DNA of 64,000 nt from Streptomyces sp. S4.7 (GTDB lineage Bacteria > Actinomycetota > Actinomycetes > Streptomycetales > Streptomycetaceae). The position numbers and the translations under genes are program-made. Location of the stretch: the NCBI RefSeq assembly GCF_010384365.1, contig NZ_CP048397.1:5952001-6016000 (forward strand), written 5' to 3'. Shown piece by piece: positions 55,307 through 63,750 of this stretch. The number at the start of each line of letters is the position of its first letter. The stretch's first letter is position 1. The notes under the pieces were generated by a model that was not told the origin of the DNA, searched no databases, and saw nothing but the letters and a program-made list of their open reading frames with translations.

Positions 55307-57291
55307 GAGAGGTCTCCCTTCCCGACGACGGCCGCCGTTCCACCGGGGTGGCGCAGGCAGGCCGACCGGTGCGAGGCGTTCCGGGCCACCGTCTCCAGGG
55401 TGGGCGTCTCGTCCACGCAGGCTGCCACGGCGAGCGAGCACCGGGGGGCGAACCCGCAACCGCCGGCGTCGTCCGGACCGGTGCCCCCTCGGCCCGGCAT
55501 GGTGCGGAACCGGGTGCCCGGCGCCGTGCCCGGACGGGGCACCGCGTCCAGCAGACCCTGTGTGTACGGGTGGTCGGGCCCGGCGAGCACCGTGGCGAGG
55601 GGACCCGTCTCCACGATCCTGCCCGCGTACACGACAGCCACGGTGTCGGCCAGGCGCGTCACCACCGCGAGGTCGTGGCTGACAACGATCATGGACATCG
55701 CCAACTCCTCCCGCAGGCGTACCAGCAGGTCCAGCAGCTGGGCCTGCACCGTGACGTCGAGCGCGGATGTGGGCTCGTCGGCGACCAGCAACTCCGGCTC
55801 GCACGCCAGGGCCATGGCGATCTGCGCCCGCTGACGCATACCGCCGGACAACTGGTGAGGGAACTCCCGCGCGACCGCGGCGGGATCGGGCAGACCGGCC
55901 AGGCCCAGCAGTTCCTCGGTGACCCGGCGGGTCGCCGGGCGCCGACCCCCGCGGCCCGCGTTGCGTACGGCCTCGTCGACATGCGCGCCGATCGTTCGCA
56001 GCGGATTGAGGACGGCGCCGCTGTCCTGGAAGACCACCCCCACCCGGCGGCCGTTGATGTCGCGGCGTCCCCCCGGCGGCAGTCCCACCATCTCGCGCGT
56101 CTCGGCTCCGCCCCCCAGCAGGGCGGAGCCGGTGACCACCGCGTACGGGTCCAGCAGGCCGAACGGGGCCAACGCGGCCGTGGTCTTGCCGCTTCCGGTC
56201 TCGCCGACAAGAGCGAGGACCTCTCCACGAGCGACCTCGTACGACATTCCGGCGACGACGCGACGACGCTCGCCGTCCTGCGGGTACGTGACGGTCAGGT
56301 CCCGCACCTGGAGCACCGTGGTGTCCCCGGGATGTTCCCGAGTGTCCGCCGGCGCGGCGGCCGGCGGCCGTTCCGCGACACCGGCGCGTGCGGACGGTGC
56401 GGCCTTCCTCCGGCCCGGCCGCGCCGAGCCGGTCCGCGTCGGACGGACCAGGCGCAGGACCGAGGGGCGCTCCTCGCCGGCCGCCAGCCGCTCGCCGAAC
56501 AGGTTGCTGGCGAACACCACCGCCGTGATGGCGATGCCGGGCGGATAGGCGAGCCACCACGCGGAGTCGAGGAACGCCCGTCCTTCAACGAGCATTTGGC
56601 CCCACTCGGCGCTCGGCGGAGCGACACCCAGGCCCAGGAAGCTCAGCGTGGCCACGCCGAGGACGATGGTGCCGACATCGGTGCTGGCATAGACCAGGCA
56701 GGGCGCGAGCGCCGGCGGGAGCAGGTGCCGGCCGATGATGCGCGCGCGGCCCGCTCCGAGCAGGCGCAGCGCGTCCAGATGAGGGCTCTTGCGCATGTCG
56801 GCGACGCGGGCGCGCGCGATCCGGGCGTACGGCGCCCACGACCAGAGCGACAGCGCGAGGATGAGGTTCTCCACTCCCGGCCCCCGCACCCCGATGACCG
56901 CGAGTGTGACCAGCATGCCGGGCAGCGAGACCACCACGTCGATCACCCGGGAGACGACCCGGTCGACCCATCCGCCGAGGTAGCCGGCGGTCGCCCCGAT
57001 GAGGGTGCCGGCTGTCAGCGCGACCGCCAGCACGGCAGCGGTGACCGAGAGCGAGATCCGCGCGCCGTAGAGAATCCGGCTGAGCTGGTCCCGGCCGAGC
57101 TGGTCGGTACCGAGCAGGTTCTCCGACGACGGGGGCAGCAGCCCCGCCGCCAGGTCGTTGGCGGTCGGGTCGGCCGGAGCGAGGACCGGGGCGAGGACCC
57201 CGACGATCACGAAGAGGATCAGGGGCAGGGCGAGCAGAAGGGTGCCGAGCCACGCCCGGCCGCCTGCCGAACGCCCTTGTTCGCCGGTCAT
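55300..57291 (-). CDS. Oligopeptide/nickel ABC importer, permease-ATPase fusion (OppC-OppD)
   Basis: 663 residues in one chain. Residues 1-275 are a DppC/NikC-type permease (LLGTDQLGRDQLSRILYGAR, VATLSFLGLGVAPPSAEWGQ). Residues 276-330 are a charged Ala/Pro/Arg linker. Residues 330-663 are a complete ATPase: ALVGETGSGKTTAALAPFG, QLSGGMRQRAQIAMALACEP, LLVADEPTSALDVTVQAQ, GPDHPYTQGLLDAVPRPGT and the C-terminal cysteine pattern CGFAPRCSLAVAACVDETP of OppD proteins. Usually these are separate genes. No frameshift is needed to read through. Confidence 0.92.
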   Translation of the reverse strand: MTGEQGRSAGGRAWLGTLLLALPLILFVIVGVLAPVLAPADPTANDLAAGLLPPSSENLLGTDQLGRDQLSRILYGARISLSVTAAVLAVALTAGTLIGATAGYLGGWVDRVVSRVIDVVVSLPGMLVTLAVIGVRGPGVENLILALSLWSWAPYARIARARVADMRKSPHLDALRLLGAGRARIIGRHLLPPALAPCLVYASTDVGTIVLGVATLSFLGLGVAPPSAEWGQMLVEGRAFLDSAWWLAYPPGIAITAVVFASNLFGERLAAGEERPSVLRLVRPTRTGSARPGRRKAAPSARAGVAERPPAAAPADTREHPGDTTVLQVRDLTVTYPQDGERRRVVAGMSYEVARGEVLALVGETGSGKTTAALAPFGLLDPYAVVTGSALLGGGAETREMVGLPPGGRRDINGRRVGVVFQDSGAVLNPLRTIGAHVDEAVRNAGRGGRRPATRRVTEELLGLAGLPDPAAVAREFPHQLSGGMRQRAQIAMALACEPELLVADEPTSALDVTVQAQLLDLLVRLREELAMSMIVVSHDLAVVTRLADTVAVVYAGRIVETGPLATVLAGPDHPYTQGLLDAVPRPGTAPGTRFRTMPGRGGTGPDDAGGCGFAPRCSLAVAACVDETPTLETVARNASHRSACLRHPGGTAAVVGKGDLSC

Positions 57292-58364
57292 GACGCCCCC
57301 CGCCGGGTCCGTGCGCCGAGCACGCCGACCGGGTCACGGAGCGGTGTGTCCCGGTCCGGGGGCTTCCTGCCGGGGAGCGTGGGCCGACGGCGGGCACGCG
57401 CGTCCCGACCGCGCCGGGAGCGGGGATCGATGAGTCCTTGCAGGACGTCGGCGCAGCGGTTGGCGAGGATGAAGCCGCCTCCCATGACGAGTGTGGCCGC
57501 CTGCAGCGCCGGAACGTCCCGGGCACCGGCGGCGTGGACGAAGTAGGCACCGAGACCGGGCCAGCCGAAGATCTGCTCCACCACGACGGTGGCCACGAGA
57601 AGGGTGCCGATACCGAACCCCGCGACGGACAGGATCGGTCCGGCGGCATTGGGCAGACCGTCCCGCAGCACGATCGACAGCGTTCCACTGCCCCGTGCCT
57701 GCGCCGCGCGTACGTAGGGGCGGTCCAGGGCCTCGCGCAGCGTGACGGCGACCACCCGACTGAGCACGCCGGCCACCGGAAGCCCCAGTACGGCCATGGG
57801 CATCAGCCATGTCGAGGGGCCCGCCATCCCCGACGTCGGCAGCAGTCCGAGACGGATCGCCAGGTACAGGACCAGGAGGTAGCTCAGCCAGAACGACGGT
57901 ATCGAGGTGACCAGGAGCGCCCCGGTGCGCAGGGCGCCGCGCAGCATCCCGCGTCGCAGCACCGCGCCGGCGACGCCGACGCTCACCCCGACCACGACGG
58001 CGACCACGGCGGATCCGGCCACCAGGCCCAGCGTGACGCCCAGCCGGTCCGCGACTTCGGGGCCGACGGGCGCGTTCGTCCGCAACGAGAGCCCGAAGTC
58101 GCCGGTGCAGGCGTTGACCAGCCACCGGACGTACCGCACGGGAGCCGGATCGTCGAGGCCGAGTTCCACGCGGACGGCCTCGATCTGCTCCGGCATGGCG
58201 GGGCGGCCGGCCCGGGTCGCCGCGAGCACCGCCGCGGGGTCTCCACGTGCGAGCAGGACGAGGGCGAAGGTGCCCACCGACATCGCCAGCAGGACGCCGA
58301 CGGTGTCGACGGTCCACCGCGCGACGTGCCCGCCGGCGGTCGCCAGCCGCCCCAGCGAGCTCAC
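57288..58364 (-). CDS. Oligopeptide/nickel ABC importer, permease (OppB-like)
   Basis: 358 residues. DppB/NikB family: PEQIEAVRVELGLDDPAPVR, YVRWLVNACTGDFGLSLRTN, VLSRVVAVTLREALDRPYVR, AARARG-like AAQARGSGTLSIVLRDGLPN and VVEQIFGWPGLGAYFVHAAG. A basic 40-residue C-terminal tail follows the last helix. GTG 58364 overlaps the substrate-binding protein stop by 4 bases; its own stop overlaps the next start by 4 bases. Confidence 0.93.
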   Translation of the reverse strand: MSSLGRLATAGGHVARWTVDTVGVLLAMSVGTFALVLLARGDPAAVLAATRAGRPAMPEQIEAVRVELGLDDPAPVRYVRWLVNACTGDFGLSLRTNAPVGPEVADRLGVTLGLVAGSAVVAVVVGVSVGVAGAVLRRGMLRGALRTGALLVTSIPSFWLSYLLVLYLAIRLGLLPTSGMAGPSTWLMPMAVLGLPVAGVLSRVVAVTLREALDRPYVRAAQARGSGTLSIVLRDGLPNAAGPILSVAGFGIGTLLVATVVVEQIFGWPGLGAYFVHAAGARDVPALQAATLVMGGGFILANRCADVLQGLIDPRSRRGRDARARRRPTLPGRKPPDRDTPLRDPVGVLGARTRRGAS

Positions 58365-59920
58365 CCGACAGTCACCCCGGTGAGTTCCAGGTCGACGTCC
58401 GTGGGCGGCACGGCGAAGCCCTTCACCGTGTCCCGGGCGGCCCAGACCCGCGGCCGGTAGACCAGAGGGACGAAGCCGGCGTCGGCGGCGACCTCGTCGT
58501 AGAGCTTCTGGTAGGCGGCGGCGCGGGCGGTGGGGCCGTCCGCGAACAACGCCGTGTCGACCAGGTCTTCGGTGGCCGGCGTCACCCAGAGCGGACCGCG
58601 GGCGCCCGAGGTGAACATCGACACGATCGAACCCGAGGGGTCGTACGGCGCACCGAGTCCCTCGAAGAAGGTGATGTCGTACGTACCCTCGGCCCGCTCG
58701 TCGTAGTAGGCGGCGGCGTCGACCGGGGAGATGTCGACGGCGATGCCGATCTCCTTGAGAGACCCGGCGACGGCCTCGGCCATCGAGCGGGGATCGAGCT
58801 GTCCCTGGGCCGGAGTGGCGGGGATGAGGAGCTTCAGGGAGAGCCGCTTGCCGTCCTTGGCCCGGCTGCCTCCTTCCAGGGTGTACCCGGCCGCGTCCAG
58901 CGTTCTGCGGGCCTCCGCCTGGTCGAAGTACGTCGGCTGGTCGGTGCCCGAGTCGGGCACGTTCGGGGGGAACACCCGCCGCGCGGGCTTGCCGTAGCCC
59001 TGGAACAGCGCTTTGGTCAGGGCCGTGGTGTCGATGGCCTGGCGCACCGCCTCACGGACGGCTCGGTCACCGGCCGGACCGTCGGCGTTGAAGCCGAGCA
59101 TGATCGAGACATCGGGCTCGCCGACGTGCGACTTGATGTCGCCGCGCCCGCTCAGCGTCTTGGCCTCAATCGGTGTGATCGGGGCCATGTACGCGCCACC
59201 GATGAGGTCGATCTCACCGTTGGTGAGGGCGTCGAGGCGCGCCTGGGAGTCCGGTACGACCTTGAATTCGACCCGCTCCAGCTTCGGTTCGGTTCCCCAG
59301 TAGTCGTCGTTGCGCGCCAGCTTCGCTCCGGTCGCGGAGTTGGACTCCAGCTTCCACGCCCCGGTTCCGACGGCTTTGCGGAACGTGCCGTCGGCTGTCG
59401 CGGCCTTCGGACTGAGCAGCCGCACCGGACGCACGATCGACAGTTCTTGCAGCAGCGGCTCGTACGGCTCCGAGAGGGTCAGCCGGACAGTGTCCTTGTC
59501 CGGGGTGTCCACGGCCGAGATCACCTGCGAGGCGCGGAAGAAGGTGAACTCCTTCTTGCCCACCCACCGGTCGAAGTTCCATTTCACGGCGGCGGAGTCG
59601 AACGGAGTCCCGTCGGTGAAGGTGACGCCGTCGCGCAGGTCGAAGCTGACGCTCCGGCCGTCCTTGGCGACGGTCCACGACTCAGCGAGCCCCGGCTTCA
59701 GCTTGCCGCCCGCCGCGTAAGTGACGAGCGGCTCGTACACCGCGTCGAGCAGCAGGAAGTTACCGGTGAAGGCATGCGGGTCCACGGCGCCTGACTCCTC
59801 GCTCAGCCCGACGCGCAGCACCGTGGTGGTGGAGCCGGGGTCATCGGGGCCGGCGGCACACCCGCCGATCAGCACGATCGAGGCAGCGAGGACGGCGAGA
59901 GGGGGACGAGGTCGTAGCAC
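58361..59920 (-). CDS. Peptide/nickel ABC importer, substrate-binding lipoprotein
   Basis: 519 residues. Lipoprotein signal PPLAVLAASIVLIGGCAAG with the cysteine near residue 20; SBP family 5 fold: VYEPLVTYAAGGKLKPGLAE, SWTVAKDGRSVSFDLRDGVT, FTDGTPFDSAAVKWNFDRW and AVREAVRQAIDTTALTKALF. Family 5 binds peptides, nickel chelates or opine metallophores. GTG 59920 has AGGAG 5 bases upstream. It heads the importer operon and carries an ECF-type promoter (59975-60004). Confidence 0.93.
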   Translation of the reverse strand: MLRPRPPLAVLAASIVLIGGCAAGPDDPGSTTTVLRVGLSEESGAVDPHAFTGNFLLLDAVYEPLVTYAAGGKLKPGLAESWTVAKDGRSVSFDLRDGVTFTDGTPFDSAAVKWNFDRWVGKKEFTFFRASQVISAVDTPDKDTVRLTLSEPYEPLLQELSIVRPVRLLSPKAATADGTFRKAVGTGAWKLESNSATGAKLARNDDYWGTEPKLERVEFKVVPDSQARLDALTNGEIDLIGGAYMAPITPIEAKTLSGRGDIKSHVGEPDVSIMLGFNADGPAGDRAVREAVRQAIDTTALTKALFQGYGKPARRVFPPNVPDSGTDQPTYFDQAEARRTLDAAGYTLEGGSRAKDGKRLSLKLLIPATPAQGQLDPRSMAEAVAGSLKEIGIAVDISPVDAAAYYDERAEGTYDITFFEGLGAPYDPSGSIVSMFTSGARGPLWVTPATEDLVDTALFADGPTARAAAYQKLYDEVAADAGFVPLVYRPRVWAARDTVKGFAVPPTDVDLELTGVTVG

Positions 59921-59974
59921 GGACACTCCTGGCAGACAGTAGCCATGGCACAGTGGGCGATCTCCCACCACGCG

Positions 59975-60004
59975 AGTAGTCGGTGGCCCCGTGCGATTAG
60001 TTCC
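59975..60004 (-). promoter_or_regulatory. ECF-type promoter of the Opp importer operon
   Basis: GGAAC begins at 60004 and CGACTACT at 59982 (22 bases). The -10 block CCGACTACTCG is identical to that before the FecB-like gene. Confidence 0.8.
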
Positions 60005-60010
60005 CCGCGT

Positions 60011-60030
60011 GCGCGAGAAATTCTTCGCGC
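60011..60030. terminator. Small hairpin after the Fec-type operon
   Basis: GCGCGA and TCGCGC form a 6-bp stem around an AT-rich 8-base loop, just upstream of the Opp promoter. It may end the FecE transcript. Confidence 0.35.
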
Positions 60031-60132
60031 GGTACGGCGGAACCGCTTCACCGTCGCCCCGGAGGCGATGGAGGGCTGGGGGCTGTGCAGGTCTCGGACC
60101 GCCCTCGGCGGGCCGCCTCGCCGCCGTTCCGG

Positions 60133-60936
60133 TCACCGGTCGGCTGTTTCGGCCGTCCGGCCGGTGCTGAGGGGTTCGGCCGCGTAGGTGATGCGTACGA
60201 CTCCGTCCGCGTGACGTTCGGCTTCGGCCGCCACTCCGAAGACGTCGGCCAGTATTCGCGGGGTGAGCACGTCGAGAACGTGACCCGCCGCCACGACCGT
60301 TCCCTCGTCGAGCACGATGATCCGGTCGCAGAGCCGGGCGGCGAGGTCGAGGTCGTGCAGGACGGCGAGTGTCGTGGTGCCGGTGGACCTGATGAGTTCC
60401 AGCACCTCGAAACGGGCCCGGATGTCGAGGTGGTTGGTGAGCTCGTCCAGGACGAGGACCTGCGGGGTCTGGGCCAGGGCGCGGGCGAGCAGTACGCGTT
60501 GGCGCTCCCCGCCGGACAGTGAGGCGAAGTCACGGTCCGCCAACTGGTGTGCTCCGCAGCGCCGGAGGGCGTCGTCGACGGCCTGGTGGTCGTCGGCGCC
60601 GTCACGGCCGAGCAGCCCGTGGTGCGGGGTGCGGCCCAGGGCCACGATCTCGGTGACGCTCAAACTTGTCGCGCTGCCTCCGCCATCCTGGAGAACGGCC
60701 GCGGTACGACGCGCCGCGGTCCGGGAGGAGAGTGTCCAGACGTCGTCGCCACCTACGCGGACCACGCCTCTCTCGGGCCGCAGCGAGCGGTAGACGGCGC
60801 GCAGCAACGTGGACTTGCCGCTGCCGTTCGGCCCGACGAGCCCGACGATGTCGCCGGGCTGTACCTCCAGGGCGACGTCACGCAGGATCGGCTGGCGGTC
60901 AAGCGTGATGTGGAGCTGTTCGACGGTGAGTCTCAT
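60133..60936 (-). CDS. FecE/BtuD-type ABC importer ATPase
   Basis: 267 residues. GLVGPNGSGKSTLLRAVYRS, SLSGGERQRVLLARALAQTP, VLVLDELTNHLDIRARFEVL and AVLHDLDLAARLCDRIIVLD are typical of siderophore/cobalamin importer ATPases. ATG 60936 overlaps the permease stop (ATGA). Last gene of the Fec-type operon. Confidence 0.94.
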   Translation of the reverse strand: MRLTVEQLHITLDRQPILRDVALEVQPGDIVGLVGPNGSGKSTLLRAVYRSLRPERGVVRVGGDDVWTLSSRTAARRTAAVLQDGGGSATSLSVTEIVALGRTPHHGLLGRDGADDHQAVDDALRRCGAHQLADRDFASLSGGERQRVLLARALAQTPQVLVLDELTNHLDIRARFEVLELIRSTGTTTLAVLHDLDLAARLCDRIIVLDEGTVVAAGHVLDVLTPRILADVFGVAAEAERHADGVVRITYAAEPLSTGRTAETADR

Positions 60937-61961
60937 ACGGAGTCCAGCCCCTTGTTGCGGCGCAGGAGCCACAGGAAGAACGGAGCGCCCAGCAGGGCGG
61001 TGAGGATGCCGATGGGCAGTTCGTTGGGGCGGTTGAGCGTGCGGGACAGCAGGTCGACGAGGACCAGGTAGATGGCGCCCACCACGGCGGTCAGGGGAAG
61101 CAGTCTGCGGTGGTCGGCGCCGGTGGCGAGCCGTACGAGGTGGGGGATCATCAGGCCGACGAAGCCGATACCGCCCGCGACGGCGATCACCGTGCCGGTG
61201 ACCAGGGCGGACATCACCAGCAGGAGGCCCCGCAGCCGGTGGACGTCGACGCCCAGTGCTGTCGCGGACTCGTCCCCGGCCAGCAGGGCGTTGAGCCTGC
61301 GGCCGAAGAGCGACAGCGCGAGGGCGCTGGCGAGGACGACCGTGGCGACCACGGGAAGTTGATCCCACCTGGCTCCCGAGACGCTTCCGAGCATCCAGAA
61401 CATGACGGTGCGCAACTCGGTCGGCGTCGCCCGCAGTTGGAGGAAACTGGTGGCCGCCAGGAAGAGGTAGCCCACCGCGACTCCTGAGAGCACCAGCCGC
61501 GTTGGTGCCATGCGTCCTCTCTTCTGCCCCAGGACGAAGGCCAGAGCCCCGGCGGCCAGAGCGCCGACGAAGGCCGCGGAGGAGACGCCGAGCCCGCCGA
61601 GCGTCGCGCCGCCCGCCGCGGTGATGGCGAGGACAGCACCGAGCGACGCTCCGTAGGAGAAGCCCAGGACGGTGGGGTCGGCGAGCGGATTGGCCACCAC
61701 CGCCTGGAGGATCACCCCGGCGACCGCGAGCCCGGTGCCGACGAGAGCGGCCAGGACGACGCGGGGTGCGCGGAAGTTCCACACGATCTGGTCGGTGGCC
61801 GGATCGCCCGTCGTACCGCCACCGGTCAGGTGACGGAGGACGATGCGCCACACCTCTCCGACGGGGATGGTGACCGCCCCGATACTGATGCCCACCACCA
61901 TCACCCCGGCGAGCAGGGCCAGGAGCACCGTCAGGAGGAGCGGCAGGGGAACCCTGTTCAG
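60933..61961 (-). CDS. FecCD/BtuC-type ABC importer permease
   Basis: About 342 residues and ten helices: PRVVLAALVGTGLAVAGVIL, QAVVANPLADPTVLGFSYGA, MFWMLGSVSGARWDQLPVVA and GGIGFVGLMIPHLVRLATGA are family marks; a single permease presumably forms a homodimer. The start is uncertain. The frame is open upstream inside the binding-protein gene; a CTG overlapping its stop codon (61961) puts the first residues directly before helix 1, and GTG 61928 is inside that helix. I give the CTG position with low confidence for the start only. Confidence 0.88.
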   Translation of the reverse strand: MNRVPLPLLLTVLLALLAGVMVVGISIGAVTIPVGEVWRIVLRHLTGGGTTGDPATDQIVWNFRAPRVVLAALVGTGLAVAGVILQAVVANPLADPTVLGFSYGASLGAVLAITAAGGATLGGLGVSSAAFVGALAAGALAFVLGQKRGRMAPTRLVLSGVAVGYLFLAATSFLQLRATPTELRTVMFWMLGSVSGARWDQLPVVATVVLASALALSLFGRRLNALLAGDESATALGVDVHRLRGLLLVMSALVTGTVIAVAGGIGFVGLMIPHLVRLATGADHRRLLPLTAVVGAIYLVLVDLLSRTLNRPNELPIGILTALLGAPFFLWLLRRNKGLDSV

Positions 61962-62989
61962 AACGCGTCGGGGTGAAACGTCCTTGCCAGCTTGTCGACC
62001 GCCACGTCGTTGCTCGGGCCGAGGTAGATCGAGTCCGACAGGACGGTGTACGTGTTGGTCTTGGCGGCCGGCCACTGGGGGAACTCCTTGAGCAGTTTCT
62101 TGGCGTACGCCTCGGGGTCGGGGTCGTTGTAGCTGATGACGACGAGCGCGTCGACGGAGGTGGCGGCCACCTTCTCCTTGCTCAGGTCGGCGAAGGTGCT
62201 CCTGGAGGTGTTCGCGAAGGCGTTGGAGCCGCCGGCCTTGGTGAGGATGTCGTTGATGATGCCGTTGGCGACGACCGAGCTGAAGTCGTTGCCGCCCATG
62301 ACCATGTTCGAGAAGAGCACCATCACATTCGGCTTCTCCTCGCCCGCGACCTCCGCGGAGATCGCGGCGATGCGCTTCTCGGACTCGGCGATCAGCTTCT
62401 CCGCCCGGTCGCTCACGCCGAAGATCCTGCCGAGATCACGCAGGAGCGTGTAGCTGTCGGCGACGGTCATCTTCGCGGGGTCGTCGTCGCAGCCCTGCGG
62501 CGAGATGTAGCTGTTCGCGCTCACCGAGCTGAGATCGTCGCGGGTGGCGAACCCGTTCTTGGCGTCGAACCCGTAAGAGGTCACGGCCAGCACAAAGTCG
62601 GGACGCAGCCCGAGCATTGCCTCGCGGGGGATGTCGAAGGCGTCGTTCAGCTTGACGTCACCCTTGGGCAGAGCCTTGATCGCCTCGGCCCGCCCTTCGA
62701 CCTCGGAGCGCCCGTACGATTGCTGGTTGGCAACGATCCGATCGCCGAGGCCGAGCGCGAGGAGCGAAGAGACCTCGGCCACGGACGCGCCGTTCATGAC
62801 GACGACGCGCTCGGGCGCCTTCGTGAAGGTCTGCTTCTCAGCGCAGTTCTCGACGGTCACCGGATAGCCCGATCCGGAACCGGACTTGGGCGACTTGTTG
62901 CCGACCGCCTCGGTCGAGGAGTCGGCGCATCCGGCCATGAGCAGACAGAGCGCGGTGACCGCGATGACGACTGGCCGTTTCCTGGACAT
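61958..62989 (-). CDS. FecB-type metal-chelate binding lipoprotein
   Basis: 343 residues. Lipobox LCLLMAGC (Cys about 20), Ser/Gly linker, then the helical-backbone binding-protein fold: TKAPERVVVMNGASVAEVSS, LLALGLGDRIVANQQSYGRS, NDAFDIPREAMLGLRPDFVL and VDALVVISYNDPDPEAYAKK. This class binds ferric siderophores, heme or cobalamin. ATG 62989 has AAGGAG 5 bases upstream and an ECF-type promoter 40 bases upstream. Confidence 0.93.
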   Translation of the reverse strand: MSRKRPVVIAVTALCLLMAGCADSSTEAVGNKSPKSGSGSGYPVTVENCAEKQTFTKAPERVVVMNGASVAEVSSLLALGLGDRIVANQQSYGRSEVEGRAEAIKALPKGDVKLNDAFDIPREAMLGLRPDFVLAVTSYGFDAKNGFATRDDLSSVSANSYISPQGCDDDPAKMTVADSYTLLRDLGRIFGVSDRAEKLIAESEKRIAAISAEVAGEEKPNVMVLFSNMVMGGNDFSSVVANGIINDILTKAGGSNAFANTSRSTFADLSKEKVAATSVDALVVISYNDPDPEAYAKKLLKEFPQWPAAKTNTYTVLSDSIYLGPSNDVAVDKLARTFHPDAF

Positions 62990-63028
62990 ACTGGCTCCTT
63001 GGTGCTGCCTGATCGGATCTTCTGTCCG

Positions 63029-63058
63029 AGTAGTCGGACCGGGGGACGCCGTAGTTCC
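63029..63058 (-). promoter_or_regulatory. ECF-type promoter of the Fec-type importer operon
   Basis: GGAAC begins at 63058 and CGACTACT at 63036 (22 bases). The -10 block lies within a hairpin (63024-63039, GTCCGA-GTAG-TCGGAC). Confidence 0.8.
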
Positions 63059-63072
63059 CGCTACCCGCCCCA

Positions 63073-63750
63073 TCAGGCCGCCGCGGCCGTCAGATCCGGC
63101 GTCGGCGCCCGGTGGGAGGGGCTCGTCCTCTCGACCGCCGAGCGCTCGGCCGCGGTGAGCATGCCGATCAGTTGGGCGCGGGCGCGGGACACTCGCGAGC
63201 GGACCGTGCCGACCGGGCAGCCCATGACCTGTGCGGCTTCCTCGTAGGGCAGGCCGATCAGTTGGGTGAGCACGAAAGCGTCGTGCCGTTCCGCCGGCAT
63301 GGACGCCAGCAGCTCCGCGAGGACGACTCCCTCCTCAAAGCCCGGAGCACCCTGAGGTCTTGCCTTCTCCGCCGCGGCACACCAGTCGACGGCGTCCGCG
63401 ACGACCGGGCGAGCGGCGGCGTGGCGGAGGCTGTCGACGAAGGACCGCCGGGCGATGGACAGCAGCCAGGTGCGGGCGGAGGAACGGCCCTCGAACCGGT
63501 GCAGACTGCCCAGGGCTCGGAGAAAGGTGTCCTGGGTCAGGTCGTCGGCGGCCTGCGGGTCGGCGCTCAAGAAGGCCATGTAGCGCCAGATGTCGCGCTG
63601 CAGGGCGCCGACGAAACGTTCCACGGCGTCCGGGTCACCTTCCCTCGCCGCAAGAGCCCAGTTGGTGATGGTCTCCTCCTTCGTGCGGGAAGGATTCGCC
63701 GTCCGCGTGTGGCTGTCTCTCTGCGCGAGTCGGGGCAGGGCATGCGTCAT
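63073..63750 (-). CDS. ECF-family RNA polymerase sigma factor
   Basis: 225 residues. Region 2: ALQRDIWRYMAFLSADPQAA, DDLTQDTFLRALGSLHRFEG and SSARTWLLSIARRSFVDSLR. Region 4: SMPAERHDAFVLTQLIGLPY, EEAAQVMGCPVGTVRSRVSR. No anti-sigma gene is seen next to it (the right edge is near). ATG 63750 is chosen at the family start. It lies 83 bases before the FecB-like gene on the same strand. It is the obvious candidate to read the GGAAC-N17-CGAC promoters; its own upstream region has no perfect copy. Confidence 0.92.
   Translation of the reverse strand: MTHALPRLAQRDSHTRTANPSRTKEETITNWALAAREGDPDAVERFVGALQRDIWRYMAFLSADPQAADDLTQDTFLRALGSLHRFEGRSSARTWLLSIARRSFVDSLRHAAARPVVADAVDWCAAAEKARPQGAPGFEEGVVLAELLASMPAERHDAFVLTQLIGLPYEEAAQVMGCPVGTVRSRVSRARAQLIGMLTAAERSAVERTSPSHRAPTPDLTAAAA

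Noticed and set aside
59921..63072. DmdR/IdeR-type iron box before the importers
   Set aside because: No TTAGGTTAGGCTAACCTAA-like palindrome is seen; the conserved element is the GGAAC-N17-CGAC promoter.
62990..63072. Cobalamin riboswitch before the FecB-like gene
   Set aside because: The leader is only 83 bases and has no B12 box.
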